NCBI GenBank assembly: GCA_949987705.1
Contig: OX465281.1
Span: 139,982,876 to 140,046,875, forward strand
Length of the DNA stretch: 64,000 nt
Direction of reading: 5' to 3'
From: Thereva unica
Lineage: Eukaryota; Arthropoda; Insecta; Diptera; Therevidae
Part shown: piece by piece, positions 32,674-45,807 of the stretch
How the letters are laid out: each line of letters opens with the position of its first letter
How positions within the stretch are numbered: position 1 is the stretch's first letter
The notes under the pieces: model-generated
Seen by the model: the letters and a program-made list of their open reading frames with translations, nothing else
Told to the model about the DNA's origin: nothing
Database searches by the model: none
Program-made: the position numbers and the translations under genes

Positions 32674-33849
32674 ATACTAAGTAGATATGGACAAACGCGA
32701 GTCAAATTAACTTCCAGTTACGGCACCACGAGCTGGGGGCGCTAAAATGGCAGGGTTTTATGCTCCGCTATATATGGTTAGTTTCCGAAATAAACTTTTC
32801 TTGTTTGCGTGAAAGCCCTTTGCGCATTTGAAAACAAAATCAGAAGCTGCGGCTTTAATTTTGGAGACGGTGGTGGATCTAAAACAGATTCCTATGCGCT
32901 TATTCCTATGGTTTTGTTCGGGAAGGGCAAAGAGGATGAAAAAATGATGATGGTTACGTGGGCGATGGGTGAAATTTGACAATGAGGAAAAAAAATGAAT
33001 GGACGAGACAACTTTAATGGGAAATTTGGCTACAAGCATGTTTTTATTATCTTGAGAAATGAAATGGATTTGAAGGAATTATTTCACTTTTTTAGCGAAA
33101 AAGTGACAAATTTTTAGATTTTTTTTCTCAGGTTCGTAGAAATTTGAAATTTTTACGGATAATTGTATTACTATTGATATATATAAAATAATTTTAATGT
33201 GGCATGGCCAAAAACAACCCATTGTACTGTTAGTACGTTATGTCCTTCAAGTCAGGATGTAGTGTCTATTAGTAAGTTTAGGTGTCTGGATGGTGCGTCA
33301 GTAGATTTCGATGAACCTTGGGTTTTATCTGTGAGGTGTTATATGGTCCCAGCAACACCGACTGTGTTCTAATTATTAACGAAGGGGAGGTATGTAGTGG
33401 GCCTGGGATGGGCCGAGTTGGCTAGTCTTGGAAAAAAGGTGCATGTAGGAAAAAGCGATAAAAATTAGCGAGGGCTGCTACATTTCTACAGTGGCTTGAA
33501 GAGTATATAGAGGAGCAAAATGGGCTAGCCAAGGGTAATATAGGTTCGCGCCACGCAACCGTCAAAAACAATTAAATTTAAAGTCTTTTATTACAACAAA
33601 AGCTAAGGATTTAGAACGAGTTAAAATAAATTGAGAGGACAATTAAACAAATTATAGTAATTATAACCAGACGCATTTTGATAAAGACTAAACCGAAACT
33701 GAATCTCTGTTCTTTAATTTAATTTTTCCAAAGGTGAAAAAAGAGCTTACACCTGATTTACTTAATATTAATAATGTTACAAAATTGCTAACTAAGCGTC
33801 TGGGGGTAGCCGGATGCTGCCGAAGTATCGAGGTCATCTTGTGCCGTAA

Positions 33850-34080
33850 GACTCGCAAACTTTTGGTTGGGGTCATGTGTCGTACGAGGTGTGGCCGTGG
33901 GAATAGAACTTCTACCCAGATATACGAGTTATGTTCAATACAATTCAATACAAGGCGGCATGAAGGACTTGTAGGTTGTAGTCAGGGCAGCTGGCTGGAG
34001 GAGGAACTTGCATCTCTTGAGGAATGTCAGGCATTGATAAGCTTGTTTGGCGATTTGGAATATGTGATTTCTCCATCGCA
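33850..34080 (-). pseudogene. Antisense LINE reverse transcriptase scrap
   Basis: Sister of 10735-10960; the minus strand resembles the ITYSKSPNK/CKFLLQP region of LINE3. Diverged with stops. Confidence 0.6.
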
Positions 34081-34163
34081 GATCTGGGACCTTATTCTCT
34101 ATTACGTCATATTTTTTTAACGAAAGTCAGAAGCCGTATTTTCTATTACAATATTGGCATTCA

Positions 34164-34168
34164 TTTTA
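34164..34168. repeat. Target-site duplication of BEL-A
   Basis: TTTTA, matched by TTTTA at 48600-48604. The unoccupied site is CATTTTACATG in repeat G copy 1 (about 11018). Confidence 0.93.
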
Positions 34169-34482
34169 TGTCTGTAATATGAATAATGTCTGTTATATAA
34201 ATATTGTCTGTAATATGAATATTGTACCTTTTTTGTTTTATCTTCCCATCTAAAAGTAAGCATAGTTTTTTGTTACGAAAATAAGAAGAAGATTTTTTTG
34301 GAGGTTATTTTTGGCTTCTCGTGGAGCGTGTTATGTTTTGTAAACTGCAAGGAGAAATAAAGTTTGTTTTAGCCTTTTATATTTAAATTGGTGATTGTTT
34401 TGTTTTTGAGGCAAGCGGAAAAAAGGTCTATCCTTCACTCACGGGTGGAGTTCTGTGGTTTTTCCGGTAAGACGCCACAACA
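34169..34482 (+). repeat. BEL-A 5' LTR
   Basis: 314 bp, TGTCTGTAATATG...CCACAACA, with an internal near-repeat TCTGTAATATGAATA at its start (about 34170 and 34206). Confidence 0.94.
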
Positions 34483-34484
34483 TT

Positions 34485-34500
34485 TGGCGACCATGACAGG
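34485..34500 (+). promoter_or_regulatory. BEL-A primer-binding site
   Basis: TGGCGACCATGACAGG lies two bases after the LTR. The TGGCGACC start is of the type used with arginine tRNAs in other insect elements; the tRNA is inferred, not confirmed. Confidence 0.75.
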
Positions 34501-34515
34501 ACCCGGTTTAGAAGG

Positions 34516-35757
34516 ATGGATAAGAAAAAAAGGGCACGAGGAGCGTTGAGGGCATCATTCACCAAAAAGATACAGCAGTTGGAAGGTGAGTTATCCAAAG
34601 AAATTATAGATGTGTTCGAAGTAAGAGGTTTATTGGGACTTTTGGAGAAAAAGAGAGAAGAATTAGCACTCCTAAATTCTCAAATTTATGATGCATTAAT
34701 TGCTGATGAGGACAGAAATGAGGACACACTTGAAACAGAATTAGAGGCGAATGATAAATATGAAATGCAACTCAACAAATTAAGGGCCAGGGTTGAAGCA
34801 TTAGAGTATAAAGATCAAAGGGAAGTGGCACGTCCATCTTCTGTACAAGACAGTACGCGTCAAGAAGGTAAACGGCAAATTTATCTTCCAAAATTAGAAT
34901 TGAAGAAATTCAATCGCGAGCTCCGAGAGTGGCTTCCATTTTGGTCCCAATTTAAGAAAATTGATGAAGATCTTTCTATTGAAGATGGGGAGAAATATCA
35001 ATATTTGATTCAGGCCACTGTACCAGGTTCGAGAGCTAGAGAGTTGGTGGAGAGTTTTCCAGCTACAAGGGAAAATTATGCGAAAGTTATACATTGCCTA
35101 CAAAAGCGTTTTGGGCGAGATGAATTAGTGGTGGAAGTGTACGTAAGGGACCTCTTAACTTTAATTTTACAGAATATGATATCTCCAAAAAAGACAAAGC
35201 TATCAACCTTGTATGACAAGTTAGAGTGCCAATTGAGAGCTCTCGAAACATTACAAATAACAACAGATCGATGTGAAGCTATGCTCATGCCACTGGTGGA
35301 GTCCTGTCTACCGGAAGATCTTTTACGAGCGTGGCAAAGAAGTAATTTCTATGCTGAAACCGAACAAGGCGATCATAAGGAAGACAAGAATATTTTTCCA
35401 GTTGGAGATACTGCAAAATATCGTCTAGACCAGTTGATGAGTTTCTTACGATCCGAATTAGAACACGAACAGAAAATTAATTTGGCGCTGTCTGGTTTTG
35501 GAGTGGAAGGCATTTTAAGAAGAAAATCCAGTGACAACAATCAGAAATGCTCACGTTTCATCAAAATTCAGTCCACTGCTGCCGGATTACTGACTACAGC
35601 AAAGGAAGTAAAATGCGTATTTTGTAGCGACAGTCATGATAGTGCTCTGTGTGACAAAGCAACAAAAATGCCACTTGTAGAAAAAATGAATATTTTAGGT
35701 AAGAATCGATGTTGCTACAACTGTTTGAAAAATCGAATAACCAACACGAAAAGATAG
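34516..35757 (+). pseudogene. BEL-A gag
   Basis: 413 codons from ATG 34516. Charged N-terminal helix region, then LPKLELKKFNRELREWLPF, the capsid core typical of BEL gags, and a first cysteine group (CVFCSDSHDSALC). The second knuckle breaks off after CCYNCLK: the frame ends at 35757 and the usual CCHC and RHHT part is missing, which indicates a deletion and frameshift at the gag-protease junction. It would have formed the capsid. Confidence 0.88.
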
Positions 35758-38443
35758 GGAAGATCTTTAATATGAATGTTCAGTGCAATAAAGAAGAAAC
35801 ATCCAGTGTAACGAGTTCAAATCGAGTGCTATTACAAACATTACTAGTAAAATTAAAAGGAGAGAATTCTCAAAGAGTGGTGAGAGCAATAATAGATACC
35901 GCCTCACAGCGGTCATACATATTAAAAGATGTAGCCAAAGGCATAGGTTATAAAGCTGTTTCAACAGAGAGATTACGTCATGTTTTATTTGGAGGAATAA
36001 ATACAAGTATGGTCGAACATGAAGTATACATAGTTCATCTGTCAGATATAAATGGGAAATATCATTGTAAATTGAAGGTGTTAGGACAAAATATTATTTG
36101 TGATGGAATTGATCCTATCCAGCCCGGTCCTTGGTTGGAAGAATTACGGTTATATGATATCGAGCTGACGGATTATGAAGAAAAACCGATAGAAATATTA
36201 ATCGGGGCTGATGTAATTGGAACACTATTAACTGGTAAACTTTATGAGCTATCATCAGGATTGACAGCTGTTGAAGCCACACTTGGTTGGACTGTTATGG
36301 GTCCGGTTCCGGAAATTAATGAGACCAAAAACATTGCGACAATGGTTACTACCTTATTCGTAAAAGAAGCTGACATAGCAGACTTATGGTCGTTAGATAT
36401 ACTGGGTATCACAGATCCATCTGAACAGAAAAAAAGGGAAGAATTAAAGGCGGAAGCTGAAGAACATTTCTTAAAGACTGTTACCATAAATAACGAAGGA
36501 CGGTATACTGTTCATCTACCGTGGTTAGAAAATCATCCACCTCTTCCTACAAATTGTAATCTGGCGTTGAAGAGATTAGGAACTACGATAAAAAGGTTAA
36601 AACTAGATGGACTATATAATGAATATGATGCAGTGTTTAAAGAGTGGGAACGAGAAGGGATCATAGAAGAAGTGAGAAATAATGAAGTTGACTCGTCGCA
36701 TTATTTACCTCATCGACACGTTGTTAAGACGAACAGTACCAAAAAATTGCGTCCACTATTTGATGCCTCTGCCAAAGGAAAAAATTCACCCAGCTTAAAT
36801 GACTGCCTCGAAAAGGGTATCAATTTGATAGAAATAATACCATCTATTTTAATAAGGTTCCGTATGGAGAAAATTGGAGTTATATCCGATATCCGAAAGG
36901 CATTTCTTCAAATTAGTCTTTTTGAAAAAGACCGAGATTTTCTTCGATTTTTGTGGTGTGATTTAAATGGTCAGTTAAAGGCTTTCCGGCATAAAAGAGT
37001 AGTATTCGGCGTTTCAAGTAGCCCGTTTTTCCTTGGATCTGTCATTCGGCATCATCTACAAAATTCCTTAGTTAAATGTAGAAAAGGTGATAAAGATTAT
37101 ACTCCAAAAGTTATAGAAAAATTATTAAATAGCTTTTACGTTGATAATTGTATGACTAGTGTAGAAAACGAAAATGAATTGAAGAGGTTCGTTCAGGAAG
37201 CCACAAACGTAATGAGAAAAGCCAGCTTTGAGCTAAGAGGGTGGGAGTATACTTACCAAGATTCAATTGAATATAGCGATCTCACCAATGTATTGGGCCT
37301 ACTGTGGGATAAACGGGACGATGTACTCAAGATAAATGTAGGAAGTTTCAGCAACCTAGCTGATGACACACAAATTACAAAAAGAGCTCATCGCATATTC
37401 GACCCAATTGGAGTGACGTCCCCTGTGACGATATTACCAAGGATCCTCCTGCAACAAATTTGGTCTCAGAAGACAGGCTGTGATGAGTCGGTTACTGAAG
37501 ATGTCAAGAGACAATTTTTAAAATGGAACAGTGAACTAGCCGTATTGAAGGGAGTAAAAGTATCACGTTGGCTGGTAGCTACAAATGAATCATCAGAACA
37601 TACTTTACATGTATTCTGTGATGCAAGTCAAACAGCTTATGCTACTGCAATATTTCTAAGGACGGAAACTACAAGCGATGTGAAGGTAGAATTGGTACAG
37701 GCAAAATCTAGGGTGTGTCCTGTTAGTAAAAACAATAAGAAAATGACTATCCCACGGTTAGAATTGTTGGCCGCTAATATAGGCGTAAGATTATACAAAA
37801 GTATTGTCCATGATTTAAATGTTAATATTGTGAGGACTACCTTTTGGAGCGATTCCACTACAGTCCTGGCTTGGATTAGTCACAGTGGAATGTGTTTGTA
37901 CGAAATAGGATTAACGAGATTAAAAAGACATCATATAATCTACAATGGCGATATGTACCTGGTCCGTTCAATCCAGCTGATCTGCCATCCCGGGGGTGTA
38001 GTGCGAAAAAACTAGTTGGATCTCAATGGTGGTGAGGACCTAGTTGGCTGAGAGATTCTGAGAATTGCTGGCCTAATCCTAGTATTACATATGACGAAGA
38101 AGAAATAAAGCAAGAAAGAAAGAAAACTGTAACGTCATCCTCTACCCTGATGAATGTACATAGTGACAGTGATTGGTACTATAGGTATTTCTCCAAATAT
38201 AAGCAAATTGTACGTCTGGTTGGATGGATCATGAGGTTTAAACAGAACTCTAAGACGAAAACAGAATATCGACTACGTGGAGACCTGACATAAGAGGAAC
38301 TCGTAATAGCTGAAAAGAAAGTGATATATTTAATCCAAAGGGAGTCTTTCGAAGATGTTCATAATCCTAAATTGTCCAGTCTTTGTCCTTATATAGATGA
38401 AGATAATATCATACGTTTGAAAACAAAAATCTCTAACAGCGAT
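35709..38443 (+). pseudogene. BEL-A pol, first part (protease, RT, RNase H)
   Basis: Protease has AIIDTASQRSYIL with a DTAS active site. RT has LRPLFDASAKGKNSPS, VISDIRKAFLQISL and, at 37137-37148, YVDN where most BEL elements have YVDD. RNase H starts at HVFCDASQTAYATA. The frame is open from 35709 to the stop at 38013-38015, which follows a frameshift near 37950. In the shifted frame [14 protein letters not shown] continues, with a TGA at about 38032 and a TAA near 38291 before BEL-B interrupts at 38444. Clearly dead. Confidence 0.9.
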
Positions 38444-38825
38444 TGTTTGCTACTAATGCGAATGAGTTCTAAAAGAAACTAAAGAGTGAAATCAAATAAC
38501 AATATTTATTTTATTAATATAATTAAATTCCTGCTAAAACCTACAACCCGCTGATCTGCTCTATTTCGCGAATAATTGTCGAATCGAAATTAATGCAAGG
38601 AAAAAAAACAATAATAAAAGCAAAGAGTCCTTGCATTTTTAGTATTATATTAAAACTACAGTTTAGATAGTTTCCAAAAATTCGCTTTGGTTGCTATCTA
38701 TCAATCAATAGTTATATTAGCATTAAACGTATTCGGTAAGGCAGTCGGTGGTTTGTTTACAAAACATATTTAGTAAAAATAATAAAAGATTGCTGTTTCA
38801 TTAAATTCGAAGGCGAGATGGAACA
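38444..38825 (-). repeat. BEL-B 3' LTR
   Basis: 382 bp; plus-strand text TGTTTGCTACTAATG...GATGGAACA. Same as 46063-46444 at every position I compared. Confidence 0.96.
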
Positions 38826-38932
38826 TGCTCCGGGGCGGCGTTGGGACAACGTCCCAATAAATGCAAAAGCGGTGATGCTAGTTGCGAAACGGTATTGCTG
38901 GCGAAAGTGAACTAGTGATGGTTATGAAGTTC

Positions 38933-41900
38933 TCACAATATTTGATTGGCGTCATCATCCACATCTGTTTTTGAGTTATCGTCTGTTGGAAGTAAGCATA
39001 GTTTGGCTGCTGGACGTTTGCATATATTGTTCTTAGTTTGGATGGAAACCACTCTGACCAAGTTGTCAGAGCCGGGATGAGTATCAACGACTCGGGCTAG
39101 CAGCCACTTACTTGGAGGTAACTTTTCATCCTTCACTAATACAATGTCTCCCTTTTTGAAGTTCCGAATTTTAGTGTTCCACTTGGAACGTTGCTGCAAT
39201 TGTGACAGGTACTCCGACTGCCATCGTTTCCAGAATGCCTGTATAATTTGTTGTACGTATTGCCAACGATTGAGTCGGTGTTCCTTTTGGTCCAAATACG
39301 ATGGTTCGGGTATAGACAATAGAGGTGCCCCGATTAAAAAATGTCCCGGAGTGAGAGCGGTTAAATCCGAGGCGTCAATAGTTAATGAGCAGAGAGGACG
39401 AGAATTCAAACACGCTTCAATTTGAATAGTAAGTGTTGTGAGCTCTTCAAAAGTTAAAGTTGTGTTTCCTAGAACTCTTTTCAAGTGAAACTTTGTTGAC
39501 TTCACTGCACTCTCCCACAAACCGCCGAAGTGTGGTGCTGCGGGGGGAATGAAATGCCAGGTTATTCCCTTAGTAGCCAACTGTTCAGGAACGTCATTCG
39601 TTAGCTGTCGAAGATGCTGTTTGAAATCGGTGTCTAAAATGGCTCTTGCTCCCACGAAGTTCGTCCCGTTGTCCGAATATATGTCACTGCACATTCCTCG
39701 ACGACCAGTAAAACGTTTAAAGGCTGCCAAAAAACCTTGAGTCGTTAATTCAGACACTACCTCAATGTGAATGGCCTTTACGGCTAAACAAATGAAAATA
39801 GCTAGGTAGCATTTTTCCCTTCTTGCATTTCTCAATCTTGAAGTTTTTATTTCAAGCGGTCCGCAATAGTCAACTCCTACGTGGCTAAACGGTCGTGATA
39901 TGTTTGTTCTGGGTTCGGGAAGACTTCCCATCAATTGATTGCAGCCTTGAGCTCTTTGCCTGAAGCAGGTAACGCATTTATGAATGCGCATTCTTATGAC
40001 ACTTCTTGCTCGTAGGATCCAAAATTTTCGTCTCAGAAGTCCCAGCATTAATTGTGGTCCACCATGGAGTGTTAGTTTGTGCATGTCATCGATTATTAAC
40101 TCCGTCAATCGGTGTCGATTGGGTAGTATTATTGGATGTCGTTCCGCCCATGATATTTTTGCATTCTCTAATCTGCCCCCCACTCTTAGTATGCCGTCAC
40201 TGTCAAGGAATGGGTTCAAGTTATTCAGCTGCCCAGTTTTAAAATTTCTGTTTGATTGAAGGCTATCCATCTCCGACTTGAATTCTTGAGCTTGTGCTTG
40301 TTTGATCCAAAATAACAAGGCATGGTCTAATTCGGCAGATGTTAACCAATTTGTTACTCCTTCTGGTTGTTTTGCCTGACATCGTGATATGAACCGAAAA
40401 CAATAACCCGTGATTTTCATAAGTTTTGGTAACGTTGAATACTTGGAGATGAGTGAATGAAGAAACGAATCCTCCTGCCTTGTGGTGAAGTTTACCTTTA
40501 TCGTTTTTGTTTCCAAATTTGTTTCCTTTAAGTTCTTAATTGAAGGCCAAAATTCCTCGGATCTTTTAAGCCAGTCTGGTCCGTTCCACCACAAATTATG
40601 TTTTATGGCTTCCGCAGGAAATAGTCCCCTCGTCGCACAATCAGCAGGATTGCTGCCGGTAGGCACATAATTCCACATGTCGTTGCTGCATGTTTCTTGG
40701 ATTTCTGCTATCCTGTTAGCAACAAAGGTTTTATATTTGTTGGGATGGCCTTGAATCCACGATAAAACAATGGTCGAATCGGTCCATGCACGAAACGAAA
40801 CTTGTTCGAATTTCATTGATGTTGTGACTGCCTTAAAGAGTCGCGTCAGTAATGTTGCGCCGCAAAGCTCAACTCGTGGTAGCGAAATTTGCCGTATCGG
40901 CGTCACTTTGGTTTTTGCTGCAAGGAGTGTTATTTTTATGTTACCTATACTGTCTATTGAACGAATGTACAACACTGCTGCATATGCATGAAGAGATCCA
41001 TCACAAAAACCATGGATGGCTGCCGAATTAGTTGAAGTGTGAACCCATCTTGGAATTTCAATACGCTCTATTTCCTTCAATTGACTACAAACTTTTTGCC
41101 ACGCGCGCAAGATGTCATCTGGAACTTCTTCATCCCAACTGATGCCCTTTAACCAAATAACTTGCATTAACATTTTCGGTTTTATTGTGATTGGTGATAG
41201 AAATCCGAGAGGGTCAAATAATTTCGAAACGTCGCTTAGGAATTTTCTTTTGGTAACTTTTGCTTCACTGTCAAATTTTATTGTTATGGTATATTTGAAG
41301 CAATCTAACTTAGGATACCAAGTCATTCCTAACGTCTTCACTTTTTCGTCAAAACTTAAATTATGCACACCACTAAGTTCTTTATCTTCATTAGGAATCT
41401 TCTCTAACAGCTCTATCTTATTAGAAGCCCACTTCCTTAAATTAAAACCACCAGCTTTCAATAGATCTATAGTTTGCCTTTGTACTTCTAAAGCCTCTTC
41501 GATTGTACTTGTTCCCGTCAGGAGATCGTCCACATAGAAATCGGAGCATACGACCTTAGACGCAATGGGATAACTTTCAGTTTCGTCCTTGGCTAACTGA
41601 TGCAATGTGCGTATTGCTAAATAGGGAGCCGAAGAGGTGCCAAAAGTCACTGTTTTTAATTTGAAATCCTTAATAGGCTCGCTTTGTGACTTTCTCCAGA
41701 GTATCCGTTGATATTCTGAATCCTCGCTGTTGACCCATATCTGCCTGTACATCTTTTCTATGTCAGCATTGATAACTACACGATGTTTCCTCCATCTTAG
41801 TAATATGGTCATCAAGTCATCTTGTACTGTTGGCCCAGTTAAAAGTGCATCATTAAGTGACGAACCCCCAATAGTTTTTGATGATGCGTCGAATACCACG

Positions 41901-44085
41901 CGAAGCTTCGTGGTGGTGCTATCTTTAATCACCGCATGATGTGGTAGGTAGTTGGTTGCATAAAATATTTGGTTATTTTTATCCACATGCATATTCTCCA
42001 CTTCCGATGATGTTGTCAATTCCATGTGATGAAGTTTTAAGTAATCTTCGATACATTTAGTGTATTCGCGTCGAAACTCTTCAGATTTTGAAAGTGTGAA
42101 TTCCGTACTCCTGAATCTTGACAATGCAATACATCTTGAACGACCTAACTTTGGAGCAGGATCTGTACGGAACGGCAGTCGTACGATGTATCTACCATCT
42201 TCTGATCTTTTCACGTTTTCGCAGAAATGTTTCTCACACATTTTTTCTTCTTCCGTTAGGTGCTTAATTAGAGGGACTTCCTCTAATTCCCAGAACTTTC
42301 TTAGTTGCTCATCCAGCGAAATTTGGCAATGATACGAAGCGATGTTGAAGGTTCGTACCGGTTCTTCCTCAATCTCACCAGATAGGATCCAACCTAAAAC
42401 TGTATTTTGTGCGATGGGACTGCCATTTGGACCGACTTTTAATCCCTCACGCACGATCTTACCAAAAATATCTGCTCCAATGACCATATCTATTTTTCCT
42501 GGCTTATAGTAATCGGGGTCGGCTAAGTTCAATCCCTCAATATGACTCCAACAATTTCCTTTTTTTATGGTTCGGGGAGGTAATATGGTGTTCAAATTTT
42601 TCAAAACAAAGGCCTTGGCCTGTATTTGGATGGTATTGCGTAGCGGCTGCAATTCCACGTTTACTAACGATCTAGCAACTCCTGTCTTCGTATCTTCTAT
42701 ACCTAGAATATTAACAGCAACGGGAGTGCCCTTCAAATGCAGTCTTTGGACTATTGACTTATTTAGAAATGACGCTTGAGAACCTTGGTCTACTAATGCA
42801 CGAACAATTATGTCATATCCGTTTTTTCCAATTAGTTTTACCCATGCTGTAGCGAGTAAGACTTCGTTCCCAACTTGCATATTTCCTACATGAAGTTGAC
42901 TAACTGATGGTTTAGAGTTTATGGTCGTACGGTTTTGGTCAACTAATGTTTCATCATCAAAACTCCTTTCCAATGGCCTTCTCGTTTTATCTGCGATGAT
43001 TTGGTCATTGTGTAATAACGTGTGGTGTCGATGGTTGCATTTAAAACAGGCTGTCTTACTTGGACAGTTAAGAGCATTATGTCCTTTTGCCAGGCAGTTA
43101 GAACACAAATGCTTCTGGATGACTATATTCCTTTTGCTTAGGTGGTCTAGTTTTAGAAAGTCAGGGCATTGCCGAAGTGGGTGAGTGGCCGAACAGATGA
43201 CACACGAAGAAAATTTTAAACCTTGAAAATTATGTCGATGAGCCAATTGTGTTGGTTTTGTGGTATTGCCTGCCAATGACTCCAAAGCTCGAAATTGGCC
43301 TTCTAAAAATGCTTTAAGTTCCTCAAATGCTGGAAATTCTCGTTTAGAGCCAATACCTTGTTCCCAAAGTTTCCTTGACTCTGGTGACAATCGTTCACTT
43401 ACAATATGTGTCAAGATAATATCCCAATCTTTGGTGTTGACTCCAAGATTGTTTAAGGCTTGCACACATTCGTTTGTCGTGTCCAGCAAATTTCGAATGC
43501 CCATTGCTGTATCTTTTGTGACGTAGGGTTGTGATAATAGGGCTTTCATTTGTGTTTTAATTAACACCCTGGGGTTATCGTACCGATCTATCAGCAAGTT
43601 CCAAGCGGGTTGATAATTCGCGTCAGTGATGGTAAAATGTCGAAGAAGCTGTTGTGCATCATCTTGTAAGCTTGCCTTTAAATAGTGTAACTTCTGAACG
43701 GGTGTTAACGAATCGTTATTGTGTATTAGTGTCGTATATAAATCAAAAAAAGCCTTCCAATTTTTATAATCCCCATGGAAGGTGGGCAAGTTAATTCTTG
43801 GCAGCTTAAGTCCCCGTCCTGAATTCGACAACTCCTCTCTTTGGACCTCTCCTCTCGTGTGTATACTTGGGTTTTGATCGTTTCCTTGAAACCTTGCGGC
43901 ATCCTCTTGGATTTGAGACTTGAATTCAATATAAAATTCTTCAACATTCGTGAAATACTCCTCAGAGAAGTATTTTTCAAATTTGGTGTCCAAATCCTCC
44001 GCAACATCTAACATCATGAGGTTTTTGTGGTTTATTTTAAATAATTCCCACTGATCTCTTATCGCTTCTAATCGGTTGTTGAAGT
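38933..44085 (-). CDS. BEL-B gag-pol polyprotein (gag start displaced)
   Basis: About 1717 codons without a stop from 44085 to 38933. In order: capsid region (LPRINLPTFHGDYKNWKAFF), zinc knuckles (CVICSATHPLRQC and CSNCLAKGHNALNC, about 43060-43200), protease with DQGSQASFL (about 42780), RT with INADIEKMYRQI and YVDD (41525-41536), RNase H with GFCDGSLHAYAA, integrase with GVDYCGP, YSDNGTNF (about 39675) and PHFGGLWESAVK, and a C-terminal KGDIVLVKDEKLPP domain typical of BEL. The frame also runs 55 bases into the hAT (to a TTG at 44138-44140); those ~18 glycine-rich residues belong to the hAT terminus. Functional apart from its missing N-terminus. Confidence 0.95.
44078..44085. repeat. Target-site duplication of the hAT in BEL-B
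   Basis: GTTGAAGT, repeated at 45808-45815. Confidence 0.95.
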
Positions 44086-44642
44086 CAGTGGCGGTTTCAG
44101 AGGGGGGTAATTGGGTAATTACCCCCCCCCCCCCCCCCAAAATTTGCGTTCCCTTATTTATTTTTATTCTTAAAAATTACTAATATTACAAACAAAAAAG
44201 TTAAGTGTATGGTGAATCTAGTCGGCGATCTATGACTGTGAATTTTTTCTCCTGGAGAGTCGTGAAAGGGACCGATACCCGTGACTTAAGCTAATATGGC
44301 ACGCTATGTAAACAAACCGAAGTTAACTGCTCAAGCGCCGAAAGAGAAGTGATGAACTTCTTCCTTTGCACGGGTTCCCTTTTCTAAATATACGCGACAT
44401 ACGTTGATACTATTAGTCTCTTTAATATTAGGTGCGTTTTTTAAACCTGTTCTGTCCTGGAACATTAAAAAAAACGCAAGGAACATTTTAATTTTCATTT
44501 GCATAAATTACGGCTGTGGACTTTTTAATTCTTTTACTATTTTATAAAAATCTCTATCAATTTTTCGCGTTTTTTATTCAGTAAACAAAGAATTTATTTT
44601 ATTTGTCAACTGCCAATTTAAAAAACGTATAAGGGAAAAGGG

Positions 44643-44999
44643 AAAGGACCCCGCACGTTTCTTATGGAAAATGACTTTCGGTCAAATTGAACGAGTCTAT
44701 GCTTTTTGGATAGAGGAAGTCTCCCTGAACAAAAGTCTAAAAAAAAAAAAAATTAAAAATATTTATATGAACACTAGCATTACTTAAATAATGCGACGTT
44801 ATTTCTTTGCTATACCGCAAAAAACATCAACAGACCGAAAAATGAAAAACTTCAGATGTCTAAAAGTACCAAAAATCTTAAGTTTTGGGTTTCGTGCCCA
44901 TTGAGACTTTTGTTCAGGGAGACTTCCTCTATCCAAAGAACATAGACTCGTTCAATTTGACCGAAAGTCATTTTCCATAAGAAACGTGCGGGGTCCTTT
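44643..44999. repeat. Foldback 4 inside the hAT element
   Basis: 96-bp arms at 44643-44738 and 44904-44999 (AAAGGACCCCGCACGTTTCT to AACAAAAGTCT and inverse) look perfect or nearly so. The spacer is 165 bp and non-coding. Confidence 0.92.
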
Positions 45000-45341
45000 A
45001 ATTTAAATTTAATTTCCCTTTGGCCTGGATACGGTTCTCAGTAATTGTCAGGGACAAGAATTTGTGTGGAAGCTGTACCAGGAAAGAACAGAACAGATTA
45101 AAAAACGCAGCAATTGTTAATCGTTACATCGTGTTACATTAAGAGAGCGCGAATCGCATTTCTTAGTTCAATATACAGGGTGTCTCAGACCACCCGTACC
45201 ACCCCATTATTTCGAAGAGTTTTGAAAAAAAAAAAAATTAAAACTAAAAAACACGTATCAAATATTTTTTCAAACTCTATCCAGCCATACCAAAAACGCC
45301 TCCTACCCCCTGTTAGGGGTAGGGGGTGCAACTTCAAAAAC

Positions 45342-45560
45342 TTAAATGGAAACCCTCAGATTCAGAATCTTCATAAAAAAATATGAAGATTTTGTCCCAA
45401 ACATTTTTTGCGATTCGCCATAGATGGCGCTGTAATCGGAGGAAAAAGTTTTTTATGATTTATTCATTTCCGCCGATTACAGCGCCATCTAAGGCGAGTC
45501 ACAAAAAATGATAAGAATAAAATCTTCATATTTTTTCAAGAAGAATCTAAATCTGCAAAA
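45342..45560. repeat. Imperfect inverted repeat around AGATGGCGCTGTAATCGG
   Basis: GCGATTCGCCATAGATGGCGCTGTAATCGG (about 45410-45439) pairs with CCGATTACAGCGCCATCTAAGGCGAGTC (about 45473-45500), and flanking text pairs further out. It is preceded by ACAGGGTGTCTCAGACCACC (45174), an opening typical of some mariner-type repeats. A nested DNA-element remnant is likely; edges uncertain. Confidence 0.7.
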
Positions 45561-45807
45561 AAATAGGGGTTTTGTACTTTTTTTTTCAATTCTGCATCCT
45601 TCCTCCCACAAAAAAGTAGGGGGTAGAAAGCGATTTTCTAAACAAAATAAAAACCCCTATTTTTTATTTTATTATTATATAAATTCCTTTTTATACAAAT
45701 TATATTTTTTGATCTCGATTGTTTTGTCTTTATGGAATAAAAAAAATATTTCAGTTTTTTCTTTTTTTTAATTACCCTCCTAAGCTAGTTGGCTGGAAAC
45801 GCCCTTG

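Larger units (their letters stand above)
32674..34168. repeat. Repeat G, copy 2, left part
   Basis: Matches 7899-8230 and then 9826-11018. It lacks the 1.6 kb between those (ATGGCGG repeats and foldback 3). It ends at the BEL-A insertion and resumes at 48600. The 128-codon frame at 33734-34120 is mostly the complement of LINE scrap and is not a gene. Confidence 0.85.
44086..45807. mobile_element. hAT-type element inside BEL-B gag
   Basis: 1722 bp with ends CAGTGGCGGTTTCAG and, inverted, CAAGGGCGTTTCCAG, flanked by the 8-bp duplication GTTGAAGT. Sub-terminal TAATTACCC and a C-tract (44122-44138) lie at the left, GGGTAATT at the right. It has no transposase frame and contains a smaller palindrome (44643-44999) and other inserted repeats, so it is non-autonomous. 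Its net 1730-bp addition shifts the gag frame. Confidence 0.93.

Noticed and set aside
33734..34120. 128-codon plus-strand frame also partly present at 10732-11031
   Set aside because: The apparent conservation comes from both being the complement of the same LINE scrap inside duplicated repeat G.
44086..44140. MGGGGG start of the 1735-codon BEL-B frame
   Set aside because: The first codon is TTG in a G-run within the hAT terminus; the real gag start is the ATG at 45915.
45114..45771. Two lysine-rich frames (90 and 87 codons)
   Set aside because: Low-complexity A-rich repeat DNA inside the hAT element; no domain.
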